A DNA stretch of 64,000 bases, taken from Achromobacter sp. Bel (GTDB taxonomy: Bacteria; Pseudomonadota; Gammaproteobacteria; Burkholderiales; Burkholderiaceae_B). The position numbers and the translations under genes are program-made. The notes under the pieces were generated by a model. It did not search any database and was not told the DNA's origin. It saw nothing but the letters and a program-made list of their open reading frames with translations. Each line of letters starts with the position of its first letter. Position 1 is the first letter of the stretch. The DNA lies in NCBI RefSeq assembly GCF_012928505.1, contig NZ_JABBJN010000001.1, positions 1-64,000 on the forward strand. The letters are read 5' to 3'. Shown one piece after another: positions 56,155 to 64,000 of this stretch.

Positions 56155-56805
56155 TCAATGCAGCGCGTGCGTGCGGATCAGGCCGACCGCGATGCCTTCC
56201 AGGGCGAATTCCTGGTCAGCTTCAACCACGATGGTCTGGAAGTCCGGGTTTTCGGGCAGAAGCTCGATATGCCCGTTGGTGCGTTGAAGGCGCTTGACGG
56301 TGACGTCGTCGCCCAGGCGGGCCACGACGATCTGGCCGTTGCGGGCTTCAGAGGCCTTTTTCACGGCCAGCAGGTCCCCTTCGAGGATGCCAGCGTCGCG
56401 CATGCTCATGCCGCGCACTTTCAAGAGGTAGTCGGGTGCTTGCGCGAACAGGTGGGGGTCGACGCCCACTTCGCGTTCAACGTGCTCTGCTGCCAGGATA
56501 GGGCTGCCGGCAGCTACACGTCCTACCAGCGGCAGCAGCAGCTGCGCCAGCGAGGGCATGGACAAGGAAGCTTGCGTGGAGGCGGGTGCGCCGTCTTTCA
56601 GGCGGATGCCCCGCGAGGCGCCGGCGGTAAGCTCGATGGCGCCCTTGCGGGCCAATGCCTTGAGGTGGTCTTCCGCCGCGTTGGGCGAACGGAAACCCAG
56701 GGCCTGGGCAATTTCGGCACGCGTCGGCGGGAAGCCGGTGCGCATGACGGTTTGCCGGATGAGGTCCAGGATTTGCTGCTGGCGATCGGTGAGTTTGCTG
56801 GCCAT
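56155..56805 (-). CDS. lexA: LexA SOS repressor
   Basis: 216 residues. N-terminal winged helix ([20 protein letters not shown] to about 70), linker, and the S24 self-cleavage domain. Cleavage site Ala99-Gly100, nucleophile Ser134 ([10 protein letters not shown]) and Lys171. Represses SOS genes until RecA filaments trigger self-cleavage. An SOS box at 56829-56844 shows autoregulation. Transcribed toward lon. Confidence 0.97.
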   Translation of the reverse strand: MASKLTDRQQQILDLIRQTVMRTGFPPTRAEIAQALGFRSPNAAEDHLKALARKGAIELTAGASRGIRLKDGAPASTQASLSMPSLAQLLLPLVGRVAAGSPILAAEHVEREVGVDPHLFAQAPDYLLKVRGMSMRDAGILEGDLLAVKKASEARNGQIVVARLGDDVTVKRLQRTNGHIELLPENPDFQTIVVEADQEFALEGIAVGLIRTHALH

Positions 56806-56828
56806 GGCGATGATCCGGTGTTAGCGGA

Positions 56829-56844
56829 CTGTACATATATACAG
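56829..56844. promoter_or_regulatory. LexA-binding SOS box
   Basis: CTGTACATATATACAG is a full CTGT-N8-ACAG match and almost entirely palindromic, 24 bases upstream of the lexA start. Confidence 0.93.
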
Positions 56845-56902
56845 CGCCATTCTGGGGGACATACCGCAAAAAAGCAAGCCAGTCGCCGGCTGTAAACGCA
56901 AA

Positions 56903-56922
56903 ACGGAGCCCGAAGGCTCCGT
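56903..56922 (-). terminator. Intrinsic terminator of the aminotransferase gene
   Basis: On the minus strand ACGGAGCC and GGCTCCGT enclose a TTCG tetraloop and are followed by TTT, 42 bases after the stop. Confidence 0.85.
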
Positions 56923-56964
56923 CTTTCAGCGGCTGGGCCCGAAGGCCCGCTTCTGGTGTGCTGG

Positions 56965-58164
56965 TTACAGCACGGCGGCGATGCCGGCAGCGACCTTGTC
57001 GATGTTGCCGCTGTTCAGGGCGGCAACGCAGATGCGGCCGCTGGACACGGCGTAGACGCCGTGCTCTTCACGCAAGCGGTCCACTTGCGCGGCGGTCAGG
57101 CCCGAATACGAGAACATGCCGCGTTGCTGCAGGACGAAGCTGAAGTCCTGCTTGCCGCCGTGTTCCTTGATCTTCTCGACCAGTTGCTTGCGCATCAGTC
57201 GGATGCGGTCGCGCATGCCGGCAAGCTCTTCTTCCCACATGGCGAAGAGTTCGGGCGTGTTCAGCACCGTCGATACCACCGTGCCGCCGTGGGTGGGCGG
57301 GTTGGAGTAGTTGGTGCGGATCACACGCTTCAACTGGCTGAGCACCCGGGTGGCTTCATCCTTGCTGCCGGCCACGACCGTCAGGGCGCCCACGCGTTCG
57401 CCATACAGCGAGAACGACTTGGAGAAAGACGAGCTGATGAACATGGTCATGTCCAGGTCGGCGAACATGCGCACGACCGAGGCGTCTTCCGTCAGTCCGT
57501 CGCCAAAGCCCTGGTAGGCGATGTCGAGGAACGGGACCAGATTGTTTTCCTTCACGACGGCGGCGATCTGCTTCCACTGGTCGGCGGTAGGGTCTACGCC
57601 GGTCGGGTTATGGCAGCACGCGTGCAGCACGACGACGGTCTTGGCCGGCGCGGCTTTCAGGTCCGCCAGCATGGCGTCGAAATTCAGGCCGCGGGTGGCG
57701 GCGTCGTAGTACGAGTAGGTGCCGACTTCAAAGCCGGCGCGCTCGAACAGGGCGCGGTGGTTTTCCCAGCTGGGGTTGCTGATCAGGACCTTGGAGGTCG
57801 GCAGCAGCTGGCGCAGGAAGTCGGCGCCGATCTTCAGCGCGCCCGTGCCGCCCAGAGCCTGGGTGGTCAGTACGCGGCCGGCGGCGGCCAACGGGGATTC
57901 CTTGCCCAGCAACAGCGCCTGGGCGCCCTGGTTGTAGCCGGCGATGCCTTCGATCGGCAGGTAACCGCGTGCGGCGGCAGCCTCGATGCGGGCGGATTCG
58001 GCTTTGCGTACGGCGCCCAGCAGGGGGATCCGTCCCTGATCGTCGTAGTACACGCCCACGCCCAGGTTGACTTTACCGGGACGCGTATCCGCGTTGAATT
58101 GTTCGTTCAGACCAAGAATGGGGTCGCGCGGCGCGAGTTCGACGGAATCGAAAAGGTTGCTCAT
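56965..58164 (-). CDS. Aromatic/aspartate aminotransferase (class Ia)
   Basis: 399 residues from the ATG at 58164. PLP fold-type I; the PLP lysine is Lys249 in SSSFSKSFSLYGERVG, and SNPSWENHRALFERAGF, ACCHNPTGVDPT, RSNYSNPP (here RTNYSNPP) are the AspC/TyrB signatures. Transfers amino groups between aspartate or aromatic amino acids and 2-oxoglutarate. AspC and TyrB cannot be separated by eye. It has its own terminator and faces uvrB divergently. Confidence 0.92.
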   Translation of the reverse strand: MSNLFDSVELAPRDPILGLNEQFNADTRPGKVNLGVGVYYDDQGRIPLLGAVRKAESARIEAAAARGYLPIEGIAGYNQGAQALLLGKESPLAAAGRVLTTQALGGTGALKIGADFLRQLLPTSKVLISNPSWENHRALFERAGFEVGTYSYYDAATRGLNFDAMLADLKAAPAKTVVVLHACCHNPTGVDPTADQWKQIAAVVKENNLVPFLDIAYQGFGDGLTEDASVVRMFADLDMTMFISSSFSKSFSLYGERVGALTVVAGSKDEATRVLSQLKRVIRTNYSNPPTHGGTVVSTVLNTPELFAMWEEELAGMRDRIRLMRKQLVEKIKEHGGKQDFSFVLQQRGMFSYSGLTAAQVDRLREEHGVYAVSSGRICVAALNSGNIDKVAAGIAAVL

Positions 58165-58240
58165 GGGACTCTGATGAGGATGGGTGGACGCAGTACGGTG
58201 TGCTGTGGATAATGGGGGGTTTACCCTGGAACAGTCTAGC

Positions 58241-60373
58241 ATGCCAAAGAGCCCAATAGACCCGAGCAGCGCGGGAGATCTGAACGATGATCTCGCTGCG
58301 GATCTGACGGCGGCGCCGGCATCGGCTGCGTCCCTGGCGGGGCTGGATGCCAAGCCCAGATTCGTCGAGTATCCGGACAGCCCGTTTCAGCTTTATCAGC
58401 CTTATCCGCCCGCGGGCGACCAGCCTGCCGCCATCGACGGCCTGACGCAGGGGGTTGAAGACGGCCTCATGTTCCAGACGTTGCTGGGCGTGACAGGATC
58501 GGGCAAGACCTTCACCATGGCCAACGTGATCGCCCGGATGGGGCGCCCCGCGCTGGTGCTGGCCCCCAACAAGACGCTGGCCGCGCAGCTCTACGCCGAA
58601 ATGCGCGAGTTCTTCCCGAAGAACGCGGTCGAGTACTTCGTCTCTTACTACGATTACTACCAGCCGGAGGCCTACGTGCCGACGCGCGACCTGTTCATTG
58701 AAAAGGACTCGTCCATCAATGAGCACATCGAGCAAATGCGGTTGTCGGCCACCAAGAGCCTGCTCGAGCGGCGCGACACGATCATCGTGGGCACGGTCTC
58801 GTGCATCTACGGTATCGGCAATCCGGGCGACTATCACGCGATGGTGCTGATCCTGCGCAGTGGAGATCAGATCTCCCGTCGTGAGATCCTGGCCCGCCTG
58901 GTCGCCATGCAGTACACGCGCAATGACGCGGAATTCACCCGCGGGGTGTTCCGGGTGCGCGGCGAAAGCATTGACATCTTCCCGGCGGAAAGCGCCGAAC
59001 TGGCGTTGCGCCTGACGCTGTTCGACGACGAGATTGAAAGCCTGGAGCTTTTCGACCCGCTGACCGGCCGCATCCGCCAGAAACTGCCGCGCTTCACCGT
59101 CTATCCCGGCTCGCACTACGTGACGCCGCGCGACACCGTTCTGCGCGCCATCGAGACCATCAAGGAAGAACTGCGCGAGCGCGTCAAGCGTTTCGTCGAT
59201 GACGGCCACCTGGTCGAGGCGCAGCGGCTGGAGCAACGCACCCGGTTCGACCTGGAAATGCTGCAGGAGCTGGGCTTCTGTAAAGGCATCGAGAACTACT
59301 CCCGGCACCTGTCCGGCGCGGCGCCCGGGGATCCCCCGCCTACGCTGATCGACTACCTGCCGTCGGATGCGCTGATGTTCATCGACGAGAGCCACGTCAC
59401 CATCGGGCAACTGAGCGGCATGTACCGCGGTGACCGATCGCGCAAGGAAACGCTGGTGCAGTACGGATTCCGCTTGCCGTCGGCGCTGGACAACCGGCCG
59501 CTCAAGCTTGAGGAATTCGAGACACGGATGCGCCAATGCGTCTTCGTGTCGGCCACGCCCGCCGCCTACGAGAAGGAGCACGCCGACAACGTGGTGGAGC
59601 AGGTCGTGCGGCCGACCGGTCTGGTCGACCCGCTGGTCGAAGTGCTGCCGGCCCGTACCCAGGTGGACGACCTGCTTGGCCAGATCAAGGCGCGCGTGAC
59701 GGTGGGCGAACGTGTGCTGGTCACGACGCTGACCAAGCGCATGGCGGAAGACCTGACGGACTTCCTGAGCGAGCACGGCGTGAAGGTGCGCTATCTGCAC
59801 TCCGACATCGACACCGTGGAGCGCGTGGAAATCCTGCGCGACCTGCGTCTGGGCACGTTCGACGTGCTGGTGGGGATCAACCTGCTGCGCGAAGGGCTGG
59901 ACATCCCGGAAGTGTCGCTGGTGGCCATCCTGGATGCCGACAAGGAAGGCTTCCTGCGGTCTGAGCGCAGCCTGATCCAGACGATCGGCCGCGCGGCGCG
60001 CAACCTGAATGGGCACGCGATCCTGTATGCGGACCGTATTACGGATTCGATGCAGCGCGCCATGGAGGAAACCAGCCGCCGCCGTGCCAAACAGCTGCAA
60101 TTCAACATCGACAACGGCATTACGGCCCGAGGGGTCCAGAAGGCGGTGCGCGAGCTGATCGACGGTATCGTCGCGCCGGTCCAGCACGATGCGCTTGAAG
60201 CCGCGGTGCCGGCGGAATTCCTGAAAGATGAAAAGGCCTTGGCGCGCGAGCTCAAGCGCCTGGAAAAGCTGATGATGGATCATGCGCGAAACCTGGAATT
60301 CGAGCAGGCCGCCGCCGCCCGCGATGCGCTGACGGCATTGAAGCAGCGGGTGCTTCTGGACGGGGCAGTGTAG
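58241..60373 (+). CDS. uvrB: Excinuclease ABC subunit B
   Basis: 710 residues from the ATG at 58241. Nucleotide excision repair helicase-like subunit. Walker [12 protein letters not shown] (about 82-92), beta-hairpin [19 protein letters not shown]-like [12 protein letters not shown], motif [11 protein letters not shown] and a C-terminal UvrC-binding UVR domain ([22 protein letters not shown]). The first 40 residues ([15 protein letters not shown]...) are Asp/Ala-rich and absent from the 673-residue E. coli protein. No clear SOS box is visible upstream. Divergent from the aminotransferase gene. Confidence 0.96.
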   Translation: MPKSPIDPSSAGDLNDDLAADLTAAPASAASLAGLDAKPRFVEYPDSPFQLYQPYPPAGDQPAAIDGLTQGVEDGLMFQTLLGVTGSGKTFTMANVIARMGRPALVLAPNKTLAAQLYAEMREFFPKNAVEYFVSYYDYYQPEAYVPTRDLFIEKDSSINEHIEQMRLSATKSLLERRDTIIVGTVSCIYGIGNPGDYHAMVLILRSGDQISRREILARLVAMQYTRNDAEFTRGVFRVRGESIDIFPAESAELALRLTLFDDEIESLELFDPLTGRIRQKLPRFTVYPGSHYVTPRDTVLRAIETIKEELRERVKRFVDDGHLVEAQRLEQRTRFDLEMLQELGFCKGIENYSRHLSGAAPGDPPPTLIDYLPSDALMFIDESHVTIGQLSGMYRGDRSRKETLVQYGFRLPSALDNRPLKLEEFETRMRQCVFVSATPAAYEKEHADNVVEQVVRPTGLVDPLVEVLPARTQVDDLLGQIKARVTVGERVLVTTLTKRMAEDLTDFLSEHGVKVRYLHSDIDTVERVEILRDLRLGTFDVLVGINLLREGLDIPEVSLVAILDADKEGFLRSERSLIQTIGRAARNLNGHAILYADRITDSMQRAMEETSRRRAKQLQFNIDNGITARGVQKAVRELIDGIVAPVQHDALEAAVPAEFLKDEKALARELKRLEKLMMDHARNLEFEQAAAARDALTALKQRVLLDGAV

Positions 60374-60618
60374 AGAGAAAGTATCTAAATGTGTTTTTAT
60401 GCTGACAGGATGCTGAAAATATGTAAAACCCGCGCCGTTGCAATCGCGGCTTAACAATCTTCTCGGATCCTGCGAAATCAAGCTCGATTCCCGCGTTCGG
60501 ATATTTTTCAAGTCATTGATTAATAAGAATAAAGTGTGCGGATCTGCTTGCCTTTATCCAATCGGGTAATTGCAAAAAAAGCTTGCCTTATCTCGGGTTT
60601 TCCCGCACACTTACTCCC

Positions 60619-61110
60619 ATGATGACCAAGGTACTTTTCGTTTGCATGGGCAATATCTGTCGCTCGCCGAGCGCAGAGGGCGTGTTTCGCCATTTGGTGA
60701 ACGACGCGGGTTTGGGCGATGTAGTTCGCATCGACTCCGCGGGCACGCACGCGTTTCATATCGGCGAGGCGCCTGATGCCCGGGCGCAGGCTGCGGCGCG
60801 TAAGCGCGGCTACGAGATCACGCACTGTGAGGCGCGTCAGGTCACCGCGGAAGATTTCCGCGACTTTGATCTTATTCTCGCCATGGACTGGGACAATCTG
60901 TCCGCCATGCAGCAGCAGTGCCCCAAAACCTATCAGCACAAATTGATGCTGCTGATGCGCTTCGCCAATGAGTTCGAGGAGGCCACCGTGCCCGATCCGT
61001 ACTATGGCGGCGCCGACGGTTTCGGCAAGGTGCTCGATTATCTGGAAGACGCCTGTCAGGGTGTTCTTGAACTGGTCCGTAAGCGCGCTACACAGTACCA
61101 GGCGGCTTGA
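60619..61110 (+). CDS. Low-molecular-weight protein-tyrosine phosphatase
   Basis: 163 residues from the first of two adjacent ATGs (60619, 60622). The phosphate-binding loop is CMGNICRS (Cys9 to Arg15 in the C-X5-R motif) and the general acid Asp lies in VPDPYYGG. Wzb/Etp-type bacterial enzymes regulate exopolysaccharide kinases; others are housekeeping. No polysaccharide genes nearby. The upstream 245 bases are AT-rich and probably hold its promoter. Lies ahead of the isc operon, separated by a terminator. Confidence 0.9.
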   Translation: MMTKVLFVCMGNICRSPSAEGVFRHLVNDAGLGDVVRIDSAGTHAFHIGEAPDARAQAAARKRGYEITHCEARQVTAEDFRDFDLILAMDWDNLSAMQQQCPKTYQHKLMLLMRFANEFEEATVPDPYYGGADGFGKVLDYLEDACQGVLELVRKRATQYQAA

Positions 61111-61163
61111 CCGTTTTTTCCGTAGAGCCGCCCATTGTGCGGCTCTCGGGGTACTTGGCAGTG

Positions 61164-61192
61164 AAAAAACCGCGCAGATGCGCGGTTTTTTC
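61164..61192 (+). terminator. Intrinsic terminator between phosphatase gene and isc operon
   Basis: AACCGCGC and GCGCGGTT close around AGAT with A6 and T6 flanks. It isolates iscR from upstream transcription. Confidence 0.9.
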
Positions 61193-61199
61193 TAGCCGG

Positions 61200-61254
61200 G
61201 AGCCATACCAAATTAGTCGGGAATAGGCTATACTTGACCCAATTACTCGGGTAT
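61200..61254 (+). promoter_or_regulatory. isc promoter with two type-1 IscR boxes
   Basis: Two 25-bp boxes: 61230-61254 (ATACTTGACC then ACTCGGGTAT, a near-consensus type-1 site) and 61200-61224 (CCATACCAAATT then AGTCGGGAAT, a weaker match on the left half). TATACT at 61229-61234 is a likely -10, so the sites cover promoter and start region, as for E. coli iscR autoregulation by [2Fe-2S]-IscR. Confidence 0.8.
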
Positions 61255-61303
61255 TGACCGCTGGATTCGCTGGCGGCCATTGCCGATTCACAGGGAACCC
61301 ACC

Positions 61304-61846
61304 ATGCGGCTAACTACCAAAGGGCGTTTCGCCGTGACTGCCATGATCGATCTGGCTATGCGGCAGCATAGCGGCCCGGTCACTCTTGCGGCCATCAGCC
61401 AGCGTCAGAATATTTCGCTTTCCTATCTGGAACAGCTCTTCGGGAAGCTGCGCCGCCACGAGCTCGTGGACAGCGTGCGCGGCCCGGGTGGCGGTTACTC
61501 GCTTGCGCGCCTGGCGCGCAACGTGACCGTCGCCGACATCATCTTCGCGGTCGACGAACCGCTGGACGCCACCAGCTGTGGCGGCAAGCGAGACTGTACG
61601 AGCGGCAACGACGGCAAGCCGGGCAAGTGCATGACGCACGAGCTCTGGGCCACGTTGAATCGCAAGATGGTCGATTACCTGGATTCGGTGTCCCTGCAAG
61701 ATCTGGTTGATCAGCAGCGCGTGCGCCAATTGCAGGAAGCCAACAATCAAGCGCAGGCCTGCGCGGTACGTGTGAATCGGGTGGGGGGCACCAATGCCGC
61801 CGCGAATGCCCCGACCACGACCGTCGCCGCCAATGCCACCGTATAA
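61304..61846 (+). CDS. iscR: Iron-sulfur cluster regulator IscR
   Basis: 180 residues from the ATG at 61304. Rrf2-family winged helix (MRLTTKGRFAVTAMIDLA, ISLSYLEQLFGKLRRHELVDSVRGPGGGYSLAR in outline). Cluster ligands Cys92, Cys98, Cys109 and His112: the third Cys is ten residues after the second, against five in E. coli, an insertion GNDGKPGK-like loop. C-terminal Ala/Asn/Thr-rich tail of about 25 residues. Represses its own operon when it carries a [2Fe-2S] cluster. Confidence 0.94.
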   Translation: MRLTTKGRFAVTAMIDLAMRQHSGPVTLAAISQRQNISLSYLEQLFGKLRRHELVDSVRGPGGGYSLARLARNVTVADIIFAVDEPLDATSCGGKRDCTSGNDGKPGKCMTHELWATLNRKMVDYLDSVSLQDLVDQQRVRQLQEANNQAQACAVRVNRVGGTNAAANAPTTTVAANATV

Positions 61847-61867
61847 GCAGTATCAGGAGTTGTAGAA

Positions 61868-63079
61868 ATGACCACCCGCCCGATTTATTTTGACTATTCG
61901 GCCACGACGCCCGTCGACCCCCGCGTCGTGGACAAGATGGTGCCTTGGCTGTATGACAATTTCGGCAACCCGGCATCGCGCAGCCACTCGTTTGGCTGGG
62001 ATTCGGAAGAAGCCGTCGAACGCGCCCGCGAAGAAGTCGCCAAGCTGGTCAACGCCGACCCGCGCGAGATCGTCTGGACCTCCGGCGCGACCGAATCCGA
62101 CAACCTGGCCATCAAGGGCGCCGCGAACTTCTACGCGGAACGCGGCAAGCACATCATCACCGTCAAGACCGAACACAAGGCGGTGCTGGATACCTGTCGC
62201 GAGCTGGAGCGCCAAGGCTTCGACGTCACGTATCTGAATGTGAAGGATGACGGCCTGATCGACCTGGACACCTTCAAGGCCGCGCTGCGCCCCGACACCG
62301 TGCTGGTGTCCGTGATGATGGTGAACAACGAAATCGGCGTGGTCCAGGATATCGAAACGCTGGGCGAGATCTGCCGTGAAAAGGGCATCATCTTCCACGT
62401 GGACGCCGCACAGGCAACCGGCAAGGTGGAAATCGACCTGCAAAAGCTGAAGGTCGACCTGATGTCGTTCTCGGCTCACAAGACGTACGGCCCGAAGGGC
62501 ATCGGCGCGTTGTATGTGCGCCGCAAGCCGCGCATCCGCATCGAAGCGCAAATGCACGGCGGCGGCCACGAGCGCGGTTTCCGCTCGGGCACGCTGGCCA
62601 CGCACCAGATCGTCGGCATGGGCGAAGCGTTTCGCCTGGCCCGCGAAGAAATGGGCACCGAAAACGAGCGCATCCGCATGTTGCGTGACCGCCTCTGGAA
62701 TGGCCTGTCGCAGATCGAAGAGGTCTACCTTAACGGCGACATGGACCAGCGCGTGCCGCACAACCTGAATGTCAGCTTCAACTATGTCGAAGGCGAATCC
62801 CTGATCATGGCGATCAAGGAACTGGCCGTATCCAGCGGTTCGGCCTGCACGTCGGCCAGCCTGGAGCCGTCCTACGTGCTGCGGGCGCTGGGCCGCAACG
62901 ACGAGTTGGCGCACAGTTCCATCCGTTTCACCCTGGGCCGCTTCACGACCGAAAAGGAAGTGGACTTCGCCATTGAATTGCTCAAGAGCCGCGTCGGCAA
63001 GCTGCGCGACATGTCGCCGCTTTGGGAAATGGCCAAGGAAGGCATTGACTTGAACACCGTGCAGTGGGCCGCGCACTAA
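61868..63079 (+). CDS. iscS: Cysteine desulfurase
   Basis: 403 residues. PLP enzyme that takes sulfur from cysteine for Fe-S clusters and thiolated tRNA. PLP Lys205 in [10 protein letters not shown]; the mobile-loop persulfide Cys327 in [14 protein letters not shown]. Length and motifs equal E. coli IscS (404). Starts 21 bases after iscR with AGGAGTTG upstream. Confidence 0.97.
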   Translation: MTTRPIYFDYSATTPVDPRVVDKMVPWLYDNFGNPASRSHSFGWDSEEAVERAREEVAKLVNADPREIVWTSGATESDNLAIKGAANFYAERGKHIITVKTEHKAVLDTCRELERQGFDVTYLNVKDDGLIDLDTFKAALRPDTVLVSVMMVNNEIGVVQDIETLGEICREKGIIFHVDAAQATGKVEIDLQKLKVDLMSFSAHKTYGPKGIGALYVRRKPRIRIEAQMHGGGHERGFRSGTLATHQIVGMGEAFRLAREEMGTENERIRMLRDRLWNGLSQIEEVYLNGDMDQRVPHNLNVSFNYVEGESLIMAIKELAVSSGSACTSASLEPSYVLRALGRNDELAHSSIRFTLGRFTTEKEVDFAIELLKSRVGKLRDMSPLWEMAKEGIDLNTVQWAAH

Positions 63080-63112
63080 GCGCCCGCGCCAAGAAATACG
63101 TGGAGAAATAAC

Positions 63113-63517
63113 ATGTCTTACAGCACTAAAGTCCTGGATCACTACGAAAACCCGCGTAACGTCGGTTCGTTCGACAAGTCGGACGACTCGGTGGGTACCG
63201 GCATGGTCGGCGCGCCGGCCTGTGGCGACGTCATGAAGCTGCAGATCAAGGTGAATGAAGCCGGCGTCATCGAAGATGCGCGCTTCAAGACCTACGGTTG
63301 CGGTTCGGCCATTGCCTCGAGCTCTCTGGTGACCGAATGGGTCAAGGGCAAGACGCTGGACCAGGCGATGAACATCCGCAACACGCAGATCGCCGAAGAA
63401 CTGGCATTGCCGCCCGTGAAGGTCCATTGTTCGATCCTGGCCGAAGACGCGATCAAGGCCGCGGTGCAGAACTACAAAGAAAAGCATTCGGTTCCGGCCG
63501 AAGCGGTGGCAGGCTGA
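63113..63517 (+). CDS. iscU: Fe-S cluster scaffold IscU
   Basis: 134 residues. Cluster ligands Cys37 (PACGD, with Asp39), Cys63 ([11 protein letters not shown]) and Cys106 with His105 (VHCSIL). LPPVK (99-103) is the HscA recognition peptide. Builds [2Fe-2S] clusters on sulfur from IscS. Operon gap 33 bases, with TGGAGAAAT ribosome binding site. Confidence 0.97.
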   Translation: MSYSTKVLDHYENPRNVGSFDKSDDSVGTGMVGAPACGDVMKLQIKVNEAGVIEDARFKTYGCGSAIASSSLVTEWVKGKTLDQAMNIRNTQIAEELALPPVKVHCSILAEDAIKAAVQNYKEKHSVPAEAVAG

Positions 63518-63519
63518 CC

Positions 63520-63843
63520 ATGTCCGTTACCCTGACCCAACAGGCTGCCACCCATATCGGGCGCTACTTGCAGAAGCGCGGAAAGGGTATCGGCTTGCGG
63601 CTCGGCGTTAGGACGACGGGCTGCTCCGGCATGGCCTACAAGTTGGAATACGTGGACGACTCGGCGCCGGAAGACGCCGTGTTCGAGAGCTTTGGCGTGA
63701 AGGTCTTCATTGACCCGAAGAGCCTGGCTTACCTGGACGGCACCGAGCTGGATTACGCCCGCGAAGGCCTGAACGAAGGTTTCAAGTTCCGCAACCCCAA
63801 CGAGAAGGCGACCTGCGGCTGCGGCGAGTCGTTCACGGTGTAA
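63520..63843 (+). CDS. iscA: A-type Fe-S carrier IscA
   Basis: 107 residues from the ATG at 63520, two bases after iscU. Conserved Cys35 (TTGCSGMAY), Cys99 and Cys101 (TCGCGESF) as in E. coli. Carries Fe-S clusters to target proteins. Confidence 0.96.
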   Translation: MSVTLTQQAATHIGRYLQKRGKGIGLRLGVRTTGCSGMAYKLEYVDDSAPEDAVFESFGVKVFIDPKSLAYLDGTELDYAREGLNEGFKFRNPNEKATCGCGESFTV

Positions 63844-63846
63844 GTC

Positions 63847-64000
63847 TTGGCTGGAGACGACCACTTCAGCCTGTTCGGCTTGTCGGCACGCTTCGACCTG
63901 GACGCGCAAGCGTTGGAAAGCGCGTGGCGTGCAGTCGCCGCGCAGGTGCATCCCGACCGCTACGCCACGGCCAGCCCCGCGGAGCGCCGCGTGGCCATGC
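63847..64000 (+). CDS. hscB: Co-chaperone HscB, 5' part (cut by window end)
   Basis: Begins with a TTG at 63847, three bases after the iscA stop. 51 residues visible: J-domain with FSLFGLSARFDLDAQALESAWR and the HPD motif in VHPDRYAT. HscB delivers IscU to the HscA chaperone. The gene is in the expected place after iscA; a hscA gene should follow outside the window. Confidence 0.88.
   Translation, partial: MAGDDHFSLFGLSARFDLDAQALESAWRAVAAQVHPDRYATASPAERRVAM

Noticed and set aside
58201-58240. SOS box upstream of uvrB
   Set aside because: No CTGT-N8-ACAG match in the 76 bases before the gene; the partial CTGGAACAG does not fit the spacing.

Overview
The window is about 64 kb of GC-rich DNA from a betaproteobacterium, most likely an Achromobacter/Bordetella-type member of the Alcaligenaceae. 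The grounds are the codon use, a Bug-family periplasmic binding protein, the tig-clpP-clpX-lon block with lexA convergent to it, a separate dapC-dapD-dapE-prmB-yheS string, and an iscR-iscS-iscU-iscA-hscB operon. Gene density is high. I found no insertion sequence, prophage, CRISPR array or rRNA. One tRNA gene (Leu, anticodon UAG) is present. Family names rest on motifs read by eye, not on database searches.

Layout. 1-2.2 kb: the 3' part of an RsmB-type rRNA methyltransferase gene whose N-terminal part is a tandem Arg/Gly-rich repeat running off the left edge. 2.2-6.8 kb: a small secreted protein, then desA-uvrD-aroQ, closely packed or overlapping. 6.8-12.2 kb (minus strand): an iron-type cell-surface signalling operon (ECF sigma, FecR anti-sigma, TonB transducer) that ends in a di-haem peroxidase and has a good Fur box. 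12.3-18.5 kb (minus): yheS-prmB-dapE-dapD-dapC, followed by tRNA-Leu on the plus strand. 18.9-20.5 kb: the sulfite dehydrogenase pair sorA-sorB. 20.8-22.3 kb: small unknown genes and a strong bidirectional terminator.

22.3-29.1 kb holds the most unusual unit: five overlapping or abutting genes for an MFS transporter, a glycerol-kinase-like FGGY kinase, a GlpD-like dehydrogenase, a homologue of alkyl-DHAP synthase (the plasmalogen enzyme) and GlpP, a glycerol-3-phosphate-responsive antiterminator. Two hairpins lie in the leader, one of which can mask the ribosome binding site. I infer a route for a glycerol ether or other glycerol derivative that ends in DHAP; its substrate is unknown.

29.1-45 kb is accessory metabolism and transport: a Bug protein, a VOC protein, a LysE exporter, AqpZ, KdsA outside its usual pyrG-eno setting, a GNAT enzyme, an orphan PqiB, two MFS pumps around a TetR gene with twin palindromic operators, and a D-serine dehydratase-like enzyme with a LysR regulator and two RidA-family proteins. 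45-48.8 kb carries small unknown genes, two cspA-type genes with matching long leaders, a DUF924 gene and a UPF0114 membrane protein. 49-64 kb is conserved housekeeping: an M48 protease, tig, clpP, clpX, lon, lexA with an SOS box, an aromatic/aspartate aminotransferase, uvrB, a low-molecular-weight phosphatase, and the isc operon with two IscR boxes, cut off inside hscB.
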